Shown here: positions 1 to 7,867 of the stretch, piece by piece | How the letters are laid out: each line of letters opens with the position of its first letter | Position numbering within the stretch: position 1 is the first letter of the stretch | From: Leptospira selangorensis | Lineage (GTDB): Bacteria > Spirochaetota > Leptospiria > Leptospirales > Leptospiraceae | Direction of reading: 5' to 3' | DNA: 64,000 bases | Assembly: GCF_004769405.1 (NCBI RefSeq) | Contig: NZ_RQES01000016.1 | Location: forward strand, 186,001 to 250,000 | Notes under the pieces: generated by a model | Told to the model about the DNA's origin: nothing | Database searches by the model: none | What the model saw: only the letters and a program-made list of their open reading frames with translations | Program-made: the position numbers and the translations under genes

Positions 1-21
1 AAGTTTCCAGAGAGGATACGA

Positions 22-876
22 TCATTTTTTATCAGTTGTTTTTGGATGGAATGATTCGAATAATTCCTCGATACCCTGACCAAGTCTTGGGCCGAAACCT
101 AAAAGGACTAGATCATCTATCGCAACAACTCTGGATTTTTTTCCGGCTGGAGTATCTTTTACACCTGGAAGTGCGAATACTCCGTCTTTTCCGCCAAGGC
201 TTTCTAAACCTCTGCTTGGAATTAAGATGATATCAGGTTGTGCTGCGATTACTGCTTCCGGAGTGATCGGTTTAAAACCTTTGAATCCGTCCACTGCATT
301 GATCCCTCCGCCGAGTCGGATCATTTCGTCTGCAGGTGTTTCCGTTCCGGAAACTTGCGCTAGGCTTGTCCCTCTATGATATACGAATAATACTTTCGGT
401 TTGGATTTTAATTTGGAAACCTTCTCCGCAATTTTAGAATGTTTTTTGCGGATGTCTTGTACGATCTTTTGAGCTTCTTTTTCGGCTCCGATCTCTTTTC
501 CGATCGCAAGAATATTATTTAGCGCAGGCTCCACTCCAGGCAATCCGGGATAGATGATCACTTTTAAACCTGCAGATTTTAATTGTTCAATCACTTCGGG
601 AGGACCGGCGTATTCTAATCCAAGGATCAGATTCGGTTTTAAAGAAAGAATTCCTTCTGCAGAAAGCATTCTTTGATAACCTACTTTTGGAAGTGCAACC
701 GCTTCAGGAGGATAAAGGGAAGAAGTGTCGTTCCCTACAACTAATTTACCTTTTCCTAATGCGAAAACGATCTCGGAAACTGTTCCGTTTAATGTTACAA
801 TCCTAAGTTCTTTTGCCTCTGCGAATATGGTTGCAGGTAAGCAGAGGAACAAGGCCAAGGTTATGAGTTTTTTCAT
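22..876 (-). CDS. Periplasmic heme/iron-siderophore-type substrate-binding protein (HmuT-like)
   Basis: A 284-residue binding protein of the ABC-transporter class III family (BtuF/HmuT type), expected to carry heme or another iron chelate across the periplasm to an inner-membrane permease. The start at 876 (MKKLITLALFLCLPATIFA) gives a clear Sec signal peptide cleaved after about residue 19; a longer frame reaches 984 but only adds arginine-rich sequence overlapping the receptor gene. The mature part opens with the usual RIVTLNGTVSEIVFALG and contains VSGTETPADEMIRLGGG and KPITPEAVIAAQPDIILI, both typical of HmuT proteins. It lies 22 bases downstream of the TonB-dependent receptor on the same strand, as in hmuR-hmuT clusters. 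Permease and ATPase genes (hmuU, hmuV) would lie beyond the left edge and are not visible. The heme assignment comes from context; a siderophore or cobalamin ligand is possible. Confidence 0.85.
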   Translation of the reverse strand: MKKLITLALFLCLPATIFAEAKELRIVTLNGTVSEIVFALGKGKLVVGNDTSSLYPPEAVALPKVGYQRMLSAEGILSLKPNLILGLEYAGPPEVIEQLKSAGLKVIIYPGLPGVEPALNNILAIGKEIGAEKEAQKIVQDIRKKHSKIAEKVSKLKSKPKVLFVYHRGTSLAQVSGTETPADEMIRLGGGINAVDGFKGFKPITPEAVIAAQPDIILIPSRGLESLGGKDGVFALPGVKDTPAGKKSRVVAIDDLVLLGFGPRLGQGIEELFESFHPKTTDKK

Positions 877-898
877 ATTGGACTCCCAATTTTTGTTT

Positions 899-3388
899 TT
901 ACCGGACTCCCGGTACAGGCGACGAAGAAGGTATCGGCGCCGCAGAATAATCTGCTGGAGCCGCACCCGCGCTGAACCTTCCATCTATCCCCACATAATA
1001 GAATCTAGGTTTTTGCGGATTATAAGTAAGATCGAAAGTGTCTAGAAGATTGTCCACACCTGCGAATATTTCAAAAGTTCCTAATATCTTTTGAGAAACT
1101 CTGATATTCAAATTGGTATGAGCATTTACCATTCTCACTCCATAAGTAGGTCCTGTAGTACAGTAAGATAAGTTTCTTTCCGTACAATATTCTTGGATAC
1201 CACCTGGAATATTTCCGAATAATGCGTTGATCGTATTCGTTGCTTGTGTAGTCAACTGAGCAGAAAGACCAGACAATTCGCTAGGAAGAACAGGATCACA
1301 CCAAAGAGGATTTTTTGTACAATAGTAGGGTTGTTTTCCGAAAATCACCGCGAACAAAGAGAAGCTGAATCCGCTAGGTTGGTGATCTATACGTATATTC
1401 GCGTTCCATCTATGATAACCTCTTCCTTCTAAAGGAAGATTGGTCAATTCATCTCTTGTATCCGTGTATGTATAACCGCCACCCAAAGAAACATTTTGAT
1501 GGACTCTAAGAGTTACGGAAGATTCGAATCCTTTCGTGAGAGCCTTCTGGTAGTTGGATGTATTAAAGATCTGTAATCCGGATGCATCCCTAGTAGGGTT
1601 CGTTCTGAATCCTATCAGGTTATCGATATTATTATAGAAGAAGTTAAAGCTAAACCAGAATACCTTATTCGGTTCCCATTCTCCGCCTAAATTATAACTG
1701 CGAGAAAGTTCCGGCTTTAAGTTGGGATTTCCGGCGACTCTATAGCCGACTCCTGGGTTTATAAAATTATAATATAGGTCCTGGAAACTAGGAGCTCTGT
1801 ATCCTAAACCGTTGGCTGCTCTAATGCGGAATTTATCGGTTACATCGTAACGAATCGCGAGTTTAGGAAGAACTTGTCCTCCGTAAATGGAGTCGTGATC
1901 GGAACGGATCCCTGGTACGATTTGGATCCTAGGAGCGCTGGAAACTCTCCATTCGTCCTGCACATAAAATGCGTTTCTTTGTCTTTGAGCGTATCCGTTT
2001 TGAGTTTGGTAAGGATCTGTTCCTAAGATATCACTCGCACAAATATTAGGGAAATTTCTCTTACAGTCCGGAGCGATCCTCGCGGAAGAAAATTGATCTA
2101 TCAATGTTTCAGCGCCGTAAGAGATCACATGTCCGTCGGAGATCTTATGATCTAAACGGGTCCTTAACTCTGTAACTGCGTTGTCTAACTTCTCCCTTTT
2201 ATCTTGGGCGTCCGACTTTCTTTGATCGTATGTATAAGTATCGAAAAATCTGGCGTAGTTTGTGTTTACGTTTAAGTTTAATGTTTTGGTAATTTCCCAA
2301 TCTGCGTTTAAAGCACCCATAAAGTCATGGGTCTTATTGCTTCTATCGTAAACTCCTCTTGGAGGGACCGCATCTACGGCGTTTTGGTTTAAATATCTGT
2401 AATAGAACTGAAATCCTAATTTAAAAGTTTCCGAAATATCAAAAGTAGTTTTGTTAGAAACGTTTATATCCTCGAATGCACTGCCCGAAGTAGACTCTAA
2501 GGGACCTTCATACGGAAGTTTTTGACGATAAATATAAAGTTTTGTCCAAAGAGGTGTACCAACAGGGAAGGGGGAGTAACTAGAAGAGAGACTTTCTATT
2601 CTTCCGTTTTTAGGTCCTAAGGTTGCGTCCGGAGTTAGATCGTAACCGTCTCCTCTATGCCAACCGGCTGTAAAATTGGTGGATACTATCCCTTTGCGTA
2701 CTCCTACGGATGCATAATTACGGAATTCTGTTCCAGTTCCATAATAGACTGGATTTCCTCCTCCCATAAAAGTCCTGAAGTTCGCCGAATAAGGATCTTT
2801 TTGTTCCTTAGTGATGATATTGATCACACCCGCGATCGCATCGGAACCGTAAAGAGCGGATGACGCACCTTTTACGATCTCAATTCTTTCTATATCTTCC
2901 GCTTTAAATCTGGTTAAGTCGATAGAGCCGCTGAAACGTCCAGTGGTCCTTTGTCCGTCCACTAAGATCAAAACGTTTTGGCCCGAGAGACCTTGCAAAC
3001 GGACAGTAGATCCTCTTTCCCCTGCTTGTGCAGGACGAACTTCTATCCCTGGAACGTTTCCTAAAGTTTGGGAGATATCCCTTGCTCCCATAGCATCTAT
3101 ATCTTTTCTGGTGATCACCTCTGTAGTGATCGTGGAATCTTTCAAAAAACCTTTTCTACGAGTACCGGTAACTGTGATGATAGAACCTCTATCATTATTC
3201 CCGTTCGTTACGTCTTTTCCGATTTCCGGATTTACTTTAGATTTATCTAAATCATCCTTTTTCTCTTCCGTCTTTTTTTCAGGAAGAACTTCTCCTTGGG
3301 AGAAGATAGGAACTCCTAGAAAACATAAACCTGAAAATAAGATCAGATATAATGTTCTAGGAATGGAAGAAGGTTTGATCTTCCCCAT
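899..3388 (-). CDS. TonB-dependent outer-membrane receptor, HmuR-like
   Basis: An 829-residue outer-membrane receptor, probably for heme or hemoproteins. The start at 3388 (MGKIKPSS...) is chosen over the upstream codon at 3406 because its ATG overlaps the TGA of the upstream HmuY reading frame (TGATG) and a GGAAGG lies about ten bases upstream. Residues 1-30 are a signal peptide, followed by a charged linker and the plug domain (about 70-190; ITVTGTRR, DIERIEIVKGASSALYGSDA). The rest is a beta-barrel. YRAP near residue 531 and NPNL near 552 match the FRAP/NPNL boxes of heme receptors; no histidine lies between them, so it resembles P. gingivalis HmuR more than HemR. The barrel appears to end at YYVGIDGRF near residue 805, but 24 further residues rich in alanine, proline and serine follow, which is unusual because such barrels normally end in an aromatic residue. 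Confidence 0.9.
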   Translation of the reverse strand: MGKIKPSSIPRTLYLILFSGLCFLGVPIFSQGEVLPEKKTEEKKDDLDKSKVNPEIGKDVTNGNNDRGSIITVTGTRRKGFLKDSTITTEVITRKDIDAMGARDISQTLGNVPGIEVRPAQAGERGSTVRLQGLSGQNVLILVDGQRTTGRFSGSIDLTRFKAEDIERIEIVKGASSALYGSDAIAGVINIITKEQKDPYSANFRTFMGGGNPVYYGTGTEFRNYASVGVRKGIVSTNFTAGWHRGDGYDLTPDATLGPKNGRIESLSSSYSPFPVGTPLWTKLYIYRQKLPYEGPLESTSGSAFEDINVSNKTTFDISETFKLGFQFYYRYLNQNAVDAVPPRGVYDRSNKTHDFMGALNADWEITKTLNLNVNTNYARFFDTYTYDQRKSDAQDKREKLDNAVTELRTRLDHKISDGHVISYGAETLIDQFSSARIAPDCKRNFPNICASDILGTDPYQTQNGYAQRQRNAFYVQDEWRVSSAPRIQIVPGIRSDHDSIYGGQVLPKLAIRYDVTDKFRIRAANGLGYRAPSFQDLYYNFINPGVGYRVAGNPNLKPELSRSYNLGGEWEPNKVFWFSFNFFYNNIDNLIGFRTNPTRDASGLQIFNTSNYQKALTKGFESSVTLRVHQNVSLGGGYTYTDTRDELTNLPLEGRGYHRWNANIRIDHQPSGFSFSLFAVIFGKQPYYCTKNPLWCDPVLPSELSGLSAQLTTQATNTINALFGNIPGGIQEYCTERNLSYCTTGPTYGVRMVNAHTNLNIRVSQKILGTFEIFAGVDNLLDTFDLTYNPQKPRFYYVGIDGRFSAGAAPADYSAAPIPSSSPVPGVR

Positions 3389-4021
3389 CAAGGAACTACC
3401 TTCCATTTAAATGACGGAAACCCACTGGTACTTGCACCGTCATAATAATCCAAGACCTCTAATCCGAAATGGGAAACTCCATCTGAACCTTGGATTAGGT
3501 ATCCTCTTGCTTTTGGGCTGAGGATATGGGTGGTTCCGTCATAATCATACCAATCCCAGAGCGCAGGGCTTGCATTTTCGGTAGCAGTTCCGAATCCACC
3601 CCCCTCCTGTTTGAGACATGAGTTTGTCTATTTCTAATGTGCAATCGCTTCCGGTTACACTTGCTAAGTTGGTATCACTTGGATTAAAACAAGATCCACC
3701 ATCTCCTGACCCGCTCGTTCCGCTATTGGTACCTATTACGAATCTTTTAAATCTTAGATCCCAGGTACCTGACTTAGTAGTTTCTACTCCGCCTGCTTTT
3801 AGGTCTATGTAAACCCAACATCCGCTTGCCGTTGCGTTAACTATAGTAGTAAGAGTTCCAGAACCTGTTGTAGTAGTATCTCCGGGGGCCTTGATACATC
3901 CTCCGCCACCATCTTCCAATGCGGCTAAAATAGCAAGACCGTCGTCTCCTCCGGTGCTAGGCCCGCAGAAAACAGTTAAAGTTGCCATGAGAATAATGAA
4001 AATTGAATATAATGTTTTCAT
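3388..4021 (-). pseudogene. HmuY-like heme-binding lipoprotein, frameshifted at a G6 tract
   Basis: A gene for an HmuY-family surface lipoprotein that captures heme for the adjacent receptor. The start at 4021 (MKTLYSIFIILMATLTVFC) has an AGGGGGA ribosome site and a lipobox ending at Cys19. As read, the frame stops near 3545 after a non-homologous tail (WIRNCYRKCKPCALGLV). After a run of six G on the minus strand (plus-strand C at about 3599-3604), another frame continues with GFGTATENASPALWDWYD and runs to YLIQGSDGVSHFGLEVLDYYD and SGFPSFKWKVVP, then a TGA overlapping the receptor's ATG. That tail is the conserved HmuY C-terminus. Removing one G gives an intact protein of about 210 residues. 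The cause could be a sequencing error, a phase-variable tract, recoding or a true mutation. Confidence 0.85.
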
Positions 4022-4059
4022 TATAGAATCCCCCTTTTTCATAAATTAATAATGACAGT

Positions 4060-4082
4060 AGGCGGCCGAATAAAGACCGCCT
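4060..4082 (-). promoter_or_regulatory. Stable intercistronic hairpin
   Basis: AGGCGGTC and GGCCGCCT form an 8-bp stem with a 7-base loop, between the first lipoprotein gene and the hmuY-like gene. On the minus strand it is not followed by a U run, so it is not a standard terminator for this operon. It could be a processing or stabilising hairpin that sets different levels for the two genes. On the plus strand it is followed by AAATTTTT and would look like a terminator, but no plus-strand gene precedes it. Confidence 0.45.
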
Positions 4083-4088
4083 AAATTT

Positions 4089-4841
4089 TTAAAGCGCGGT
4101 AGTGCTATAAGTTACTACCTTAGTCGCAGTTACTCCGGAAGCAGAGCTGCCGGTCTTGTAATAAGTGCTAGTGCTACCGGTGGAACCGATACCTGCACCG
4201 CTTGGCCAATTCGCTTTATTGATGATTGCATTAGATTCAGTAAGGGTACATCTCTTCTTACAGTTTGCACCTTTGTATCCACTTCCCCAAATAGTAACTT
4301 TTGGCGTTGTATCCGCGCTGATATCTAAACAAACATCACTTGCTGTAGTAGTGAAGGAGGAGAACAAACTAGTTCCTGATCCTCCGAGCGGTACGGTTGC
4401 AGTTCCATTATCTGTTCCATAAGCTGTGGTTGCAGAATAACCTGCGTAAACCATTGGTCCGCCTTGGTAGATGTTCACTACGAGCCTTCCATCACCTGCA
4501 GCAGTAGTAGGTGTAGAAGTAGTTCCTGCTAATGAATCAGTGTATCCGGTTGCTAGGTAGATGGTTCCGTGTCCGCTTAGGGCTTGGAGCAATACTCCTT
4601 CTAATCTGATATGTCTTGCCGCACCTGCAGTTGGAATGGAGATCAATTGGAAAGTATTGATCCCTGCAGTGATTGCAGTTTCTGCGATCTCATCGTTTGC
4701 AACTGCTGCGTCTATGCAGGCACTGTTTAAAGCCCCGAGTACAAGTGCAGAGTTGGACTCTTTCGAGCCTTGGTCGCAATTCATTAAGAAGGATATTCCT
4801 AGAATCATCGTCAATAGCGTCTTGGTTGTGTTCCGTTTCAT
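4089..4841 (-). CDS. Putative lipoprotein, first gene of the heme-uptake cluster
   Basis: A 250-residue protein that I do not recognise. It begins with a lipoprotein signal (MKRNTTKTLLTMILGISFLMNC, lipobox cysteine at residue 22) and has a GGAG ribosome site five bases before the ATG. The mature part is rich in Ser, Thr, Gly and Ala with alternating hydrophobic residues, suggesting a beta-sandwich exposed outside the cell. Several cysteines recur, including a CKKRC pair near residue 195. It is the promoter-proximal gene of a minus-strand run that continues, after a 67-base gap holding a hairpin, into the HmuY-like lipoprotein, TonB receptor and HmuT-like protein. Its position suggests a surface role in capture of the same ligand, but no sequence motif proves this. 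Expression is probably iron-responsive if the dyads upstream are Fur-family sites. Confidence 0.75.
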   Translation of the reverse strand: MKRNTTKTLLTMILGISFLMNCDQGSKESNSALVLGALNSACIDAAVANDEIAETAITAGINTFQLISIPTAGAARHIRLEGVLLQALSGHGTIYLATGYTDSLAGTTSTPTTAAGDGRLVVNIYQGGPMVYAGYSATTAYGTDNGTATVPLGGSGTSLFSSFTTTASDVCLDISADTTPKVTIWGSGYKGANCKKRCTLTESNAIINKANWPSGAGIGSTGSTSTYYKTGSSASGVTATKVVTYSTTAL

Positions 4842-4853
4842 GTTTTCTCCTGT

Positions 4854-4869
4854 TGAGACTCAATTCTCA
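4854..4869. promoter_or_regulatory. Candidate Fur-family operator, site 1
   Basis: TGAGACTCAATTCTCA is an imperfect dyad in the 5' untranslated leader of the minus-strand heme cluster. It shares the TGAG...CTCA ends with two other sites at 4908 and 4957. Proposed as an operator by similarity in shape to Fur/PerR boxes (7-1-7 dyads of the type TGATAATNATTATCA); binding is not shown by the sequence. Confidence 0.35.
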
Positions 4870-4907
4870 TTAGTAGGAGTCATGTTTTCTATATTTAGAT
4901 CTTGAAA

Positions 4908-4922
4908 TGAGTCTAAAACTCA
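4908..4922. promoter_or_regulatory. Candidate Fur-family operator, site 2
   Basis: TGAGTCTAAAACTCA is a 15-base dyad with 5-base arms, placed where the start of the minus-strand heme-cluster transcript is expected. It belongs to the same group of TGAG...CTCA elements as the sites at 4854 and 4957. Confidence 0.4.
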
Positions 4923-4943
4923 AAATCAAAATCTCTCGGAATC

Positions 4944-4949
4944 TGTCAA
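4944..4949 (-). promoter_or_regulatory. Possible -35 element of the heme-cluster promoter
   Basis: The minus strand carries a perfect TTGACA here, about 100 bases before the first gene. No good -10 hexamer stands at 16-18 bases (GATTTT is the best), so the promoter is tentative. It sits between dyads 2 and 3, as would suit a repressed promoter. Confidence 0.3.
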
Positions 4950-4956
4950 CCAAGAA

Positions 4957-4971
4957 TGAGAACAATTCTCA
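4957..4971. promoter_or_regulatory. Candidate Fur-family operator, site 3
   Basis: TGAGAACAATTCTCA has 6-base arms (TGAGAA/TTCTCA) around CAA and is the most symmetric of the three dyads. It matches the 7-1-7 Fur box in overall form (TGA.AA...TT.TCA). It lies just upstream of the TTGACA on the minus strand. Confidence 0.5.
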
Positions 4972-5249
4972 GAAGCGATAGTGAAAAGTCCACTAAAGAA
5001 TTCCTAAAAAGCCGGGCATTCTGGCGGTCTGGGGGATTGATATTTGTCTCTAAAAGGGCCTATGTTCAGAATAATTTTGGATTTAGAGACATTCCATTTT
5101 ATCACAGAAAGTATATTTCGTTTTTCTAATCCTTAAAGAAGGAGGTTTTGGGAAAAGTAATTGATAGGTCCTTCTCCTTGGGTTAAAACTACCTTCGCCG
5201 AATTCCGAATCTTTCGGTGACGGAGAGTTCCATAATAGGAGGGTACAGT
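4972..5249. other. Remainder of the 408-base divergent intergenic region
   Basis: Between the heme cluster (minus) and the attachment-type gene (plus). Apart from the three dyads described separately, I see TTGATA at about 5161 with TAAAAC 17 bases later, a weak plus-strand promoter, and a small hairpin CCGAA-TCT-TTCGG just before the ribosome site of the plus-strand gene. No RNA gene or riboswitch was recognised. Confidence 0.4.
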
Positions 5250-5678
5250 ATGAAGAAAAAATGGGTGGTGGTTGCAAACCGAAGCGAGGCAAAAATTTTC
5301 GAATACCAAGGGCCGACTAACGGTTTGAAGCTGGTGCAATCTATGGAGAATCCCGAAGGAAGACTCAGAAATTCGGATCTAGTTACTGGGGCAGGCCAGG
5401 CTTCCAGATCGGATTTTGATTTTTTTCACGAACCTAAAAAGAGAGTGGCTGCGGCTTTTGCAGGTAAACTGAGCGATTTTATGAACTTGGAAAGGAAGAA
5501 GGATTCTTTTTCCAATTTTATTTTGGTTTCCGAACCTGGCTTTATGGGAATGATCCTAGGCAAACTTGACGAGAAGTCGAGAGAAAGGATCTATCACAAG
5601 ATGCCTAAAGATATCGTGCATGAAAGAGAGTCCAATCTGATGAACCATCTTAAGAGCGTGCTTGTAAGCGAAGCTTAA
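5250..5678 (+). CDS. Host-attachment family protein
   Basis: A 142-residue cytosolic protein of the family annotated as 'protein required for attachment to host cells' (PF10116), which is related to archaeo-eukaryotic release-factor-like domains. The start at 5250 follows a GGAGGG eight bases upstream; a longer frame from 5217 lacks a ribosome site. The N-terminus WVVVANRSEAKIFEY is the family hallmark, and NPEGRLRNSDLV and FAGKLSDFMN follow. There is no signal peptide or membrane segment, so the family name should not be taken to mean an adhesin. The gene stands alone, with a good intrinsic terminator 28 bases after its stop. Role unknown; homologues are often linked with stress. Confidence 0.8.
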   Translation: MKKKWVVVANRSEAKIFEYQGPTNGLKLVQSMENPEGRLRNSDLVTGAGQASRSDFDFFHEPKKRVAAAFAGKLSDFMNLERKKDSFSNFILVSEPGFMGMILGKLDEKSRERIYHKMPKDIVHERESNLMNHLKSVLVSEA

Positions 5679-5705
5679 GATCCATTCGAGTCGATATTAT
5701 TTAAG

Positions 5706-5728
5706 GCCGCCTTCATGGCGGCTTTTTT
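5706..5728 (+). terminator. Intrinsic terminator of the host-attachment gene
   Basis: GCCGCC-TTCAT-GGCGGC followed by six T. A compact six-pair GC stem with a classic U tract. Confidence 0.85.
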
Positions 5729-5785
5729 ATTGACGCAGCCGAATCCTAAAGGATTCTACCTCAGTAAAAAATTGGAGAGAGTTCA

Positions 5786-7333
5786 ATGGCTGCCTCAAAA
5801 GAAAAATATATTCTTTCTATCGATAGTGGTGGAAGCGGGATCCGAGCTATCTTATTCGATAAGAAAGGCAGAATAGTTTCTCGCCAGTACGAAAAAACTC
5901 CTCCCATAGTAAGCGAGCCCGGCGCCTTAGAGCATGACCCTGAAAAACTTTGGCAGGCACTTGTTTCTATTCTCAAAAAAACTTTTAAAAACAAAAAGTT
6001 CCAAGCTGCAAATGTGGATTCACTCGGGATCTGCAACCAAAGAGGATCTTTTCTTCTTTGGGATAAAACTACCGGCAAACCTTTAACTAAACTGATCAGT
6101 TGGGCAGATGTAAGAGCGGGAAAAACTTCTGCGCAGATGAACTCGAATAAGATATGGAAAGGGATACAATTCGTTTCCAGGATCCTTGGAGCGATCACAG
6201 GCAATCCGATGATGATCGCAACTTATATGTTAAAGTTTACTACGGATCATGCCTCTGTTCGTTTGAAATGGGTGCTCGATAAAGACCCTGAACTTAGGAA
6301 AAGAGCGAAGAAGGGTGAGATACTTTTTGGTACCTTGGACACTTGGTTCGTGTACAAACTCACCAAAGGAAAAGAACATATCAGCGATCCTTCTAACGCT
6401 ACAGTAACAGGTATGTTCAACCCGTTTCAATTACAATGGAATGCTCCTCTTTGTGGGATCTTCAATATCCCAACGAAAATTTTTCCGAATGTAAAAGATA
6501 CCGCTGCAGATTTTGGAATCACTGATCCTTCTTTATTCGGTGCTGGAATTCCTATCAGAGCCGTGGTCGGTGATCAAATGGCGGCTTTATTCGGACACGC
6601 ATGTTTTGAAAAAGGTGGAGTGAAAATTTCCCAAGGTTCTGGAGCATTCGTAGATATGAATATGGGGGATAAACCTAAACTTTCTAAAAGAGGTTTGTTC
6701 CCACTTGTTGCTTGGAGACTCGCTGGAAAGCCGACTTATATGTTAGAAGGTTTTACCGGAACTGTAGGAACTCTGATCGACTGGCTTGGAAAAGGGATCG
6801 GACTTTCGGATACTCCAAAAGTTTTGAACGAACTTGCTTCCCAGACAAATGATACAGAGGGAGTGATCTTCGTTCCGACTGCTTCCGGGATGAGATATCC
6901 TCATTTTAATCCGAATGCAAAAGCTTCCGTATTCGGGTTATCTCTTGCAACTCACAGAAGACATGTGGCAAGAGCGGTGTTGGAAGGAATTGCATTATCT
7001 TTATTTGATATATTAGAAGGGATCAAGAAGGACACGAATGTTCCCGTAAGTTCCATCATGGTGGACGGGGGTGTTTCCCAATCGGATATACTTCTACAAT
7101 GTCTTGCCGACTTTTGTAATGTAGAAGTGAAACGTGCCCCGGAACCTGATATGACTGCCACAGGCGCCGCTTATCTTGCGGGACTCGGTTCCGGTTATTG
7201 GAAAAGTTTGGAAGAATTGAGTAAACTTGAAAGAGGTTACAAAATTTTCAAACCTAAGATGGATCCGAAATTTAGAGAATTAAAATTGGAACGTTGGCAT
7301 AGAGCAGTTCAATCCACTCTCAGGATAGATTGA
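5786..7333 (+). CDS. FGGY-family carbohydrate kinase, glycerol-kinase-like
   Basis: A 515-residue ATP-dependent sugar or polyol kinase. The N-terminal phosphate-binding segment reads [16 protein letters not shown], and the C-terminal half has [20 protein letters not shown] followed by [17 protein letters not shown], both characteristic of the FGGY fold. [15 protein letters not shown] and [15 protein letters not shown] resemble glycerol kinase. A GGAGAG ribosome site stands seven bases before the ATG. The substrate is most likely glycerol but could be another polyol; an insert around residues 115-150 differs from typical GlpK, so no gene symbol is given. The gene converges with the next one at a one-base gap. 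Confidence 0.85.
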   Translation: MAASKEKYILSIDSGGSGIRAILFDKKGRIVSRQYEKTPPIVSEPGALEHDPEKLWQALVSILKKTFKNKKFQAANVDSLGICNQRGSFLLWDKTTGKPLTKLISWADVRAGKTSAQMNSNKIWKGIQFVSRILGAITGNPMMIATYMLKFTTDHASVRLKWVLDKDPELRKRAKKGEILFGTLDTWFVYKLTKGKEHISDPSNATVTGMFNPFQLQWNAPLCGIFNIPTKIFPNVKDTAADFGITDPSLFGAGIPIRAVVGDQMAALFGHACFEKGGVKISQGSGAFVDMNMGDKPKLSKRGLFPLVAWRLAGKPTYMLEGFTGTVGTLIDWLGKGIGLSDTPKVLNELASQTNDTEGVIFVPTASGMRYPHFNPNAKASVFGLSLATHRRHVARAVLEGIALSLFDILEGIKKDTNVPVSSIMVDGGVSQSDILLQCLADFCNVEVKRAPEPDMTATGAAYLAGLGSGYWKSLEELSKLERGYKIFKPKMDPKFRELKLERWHRAVQSTLRID

Positions 7334-7334
7334 A

Positions 7335-7769
7335 CTATTCTTGGATACGAATGGAGCTTACCACGGTGGTTAATTGTTCCGCCAATTCTTCGGTAGGTTC
7401 CTCGTCTCCATTATAAGTGATTAAGATCATTCTTTTTTTAGCGGAGACTAGATAGACCATCCAATGTCTTCCGTCTTCTTTTAAAAATTCACAGGCAATG
7501 ATCTTAGAACCTTCATTATTCTCGAAGAACGCCGCCATATCTCTCACGAATTCAATTTTGTGGGTTGCAAGATATCTTTCTAATTCCTGTTCCGGATCGA
7601 AACCGCCTTCTTTATTTTCGAAAGCATAAACTTGCATGGCGCCGGAACCATTCTCTTCGAAAAAGGCAGGGATACCTTCGATCACAATATTCTGCCAATG
7701 GCCCGGGACTACCATGCTGTACCAGCCGGAAGGAGAACGATAGAGTCTGTAATCTAACTTTTTATCCAT
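7335..7769 (-). CDS. Conserved hypothetical protein, small cytosolic
   Basis: 144 residues, no signal peptide and no membrane segment. The opening DYRLYRSPSGWYSMVVPGHW and the end EELAEQLTTVVSSIRIQE suggest a single alpha/beta domain of the kind found in small DUF families that bind or immunise; I cannot name it with confidence. It is convergent with the FGGY kinase (one base apart) and divergent from the alpha/beta hydrolase. The translation is compositionally normal and full-length, supporting a real gene. Confidence 0.7.
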   Translation of the reverse strand: MDKKLDYRLYRSPSGWYSMVVPGHWQNIVIEGIPAFFEENGSGAMQVYAFENKEGGFDPEQELERYLATHKIEFVRDMAAFFENNEGSKIIACEFLKEDGRHWMVYLVSAKKRMILITYNGDEEPTEELAEQLTTVVSSIRIQE

Positions 7770-7867
7770 TCTAGAAACTATTTCGTCATCTTAATCCGGT
7801 TAAAAATCAAGGCAAGCATGTTTGGGAATACTTGACATTCGTGTTGTCTCAGTGATCCTCTCCTGTT

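Noticed and set aside
877..984. Longer N-terminus for the HmuT-like protein starting at 984
   Set aside because: It would add an arginine-rich stretch before a perfect signal peptide and overlap the receptor gene; 876 is the better start.
2943..3410. 155-codon plus-strand open frame
   Set aside because: Antisense to the TonB receptor plug domain; a shadow of its codon use.
5786..7333. Naming the FGGY kinase glpK
   Set aside because: The family is clear but an insert around residues 115-150 and no glpF or glpD neighbour make the substrate uncertain.
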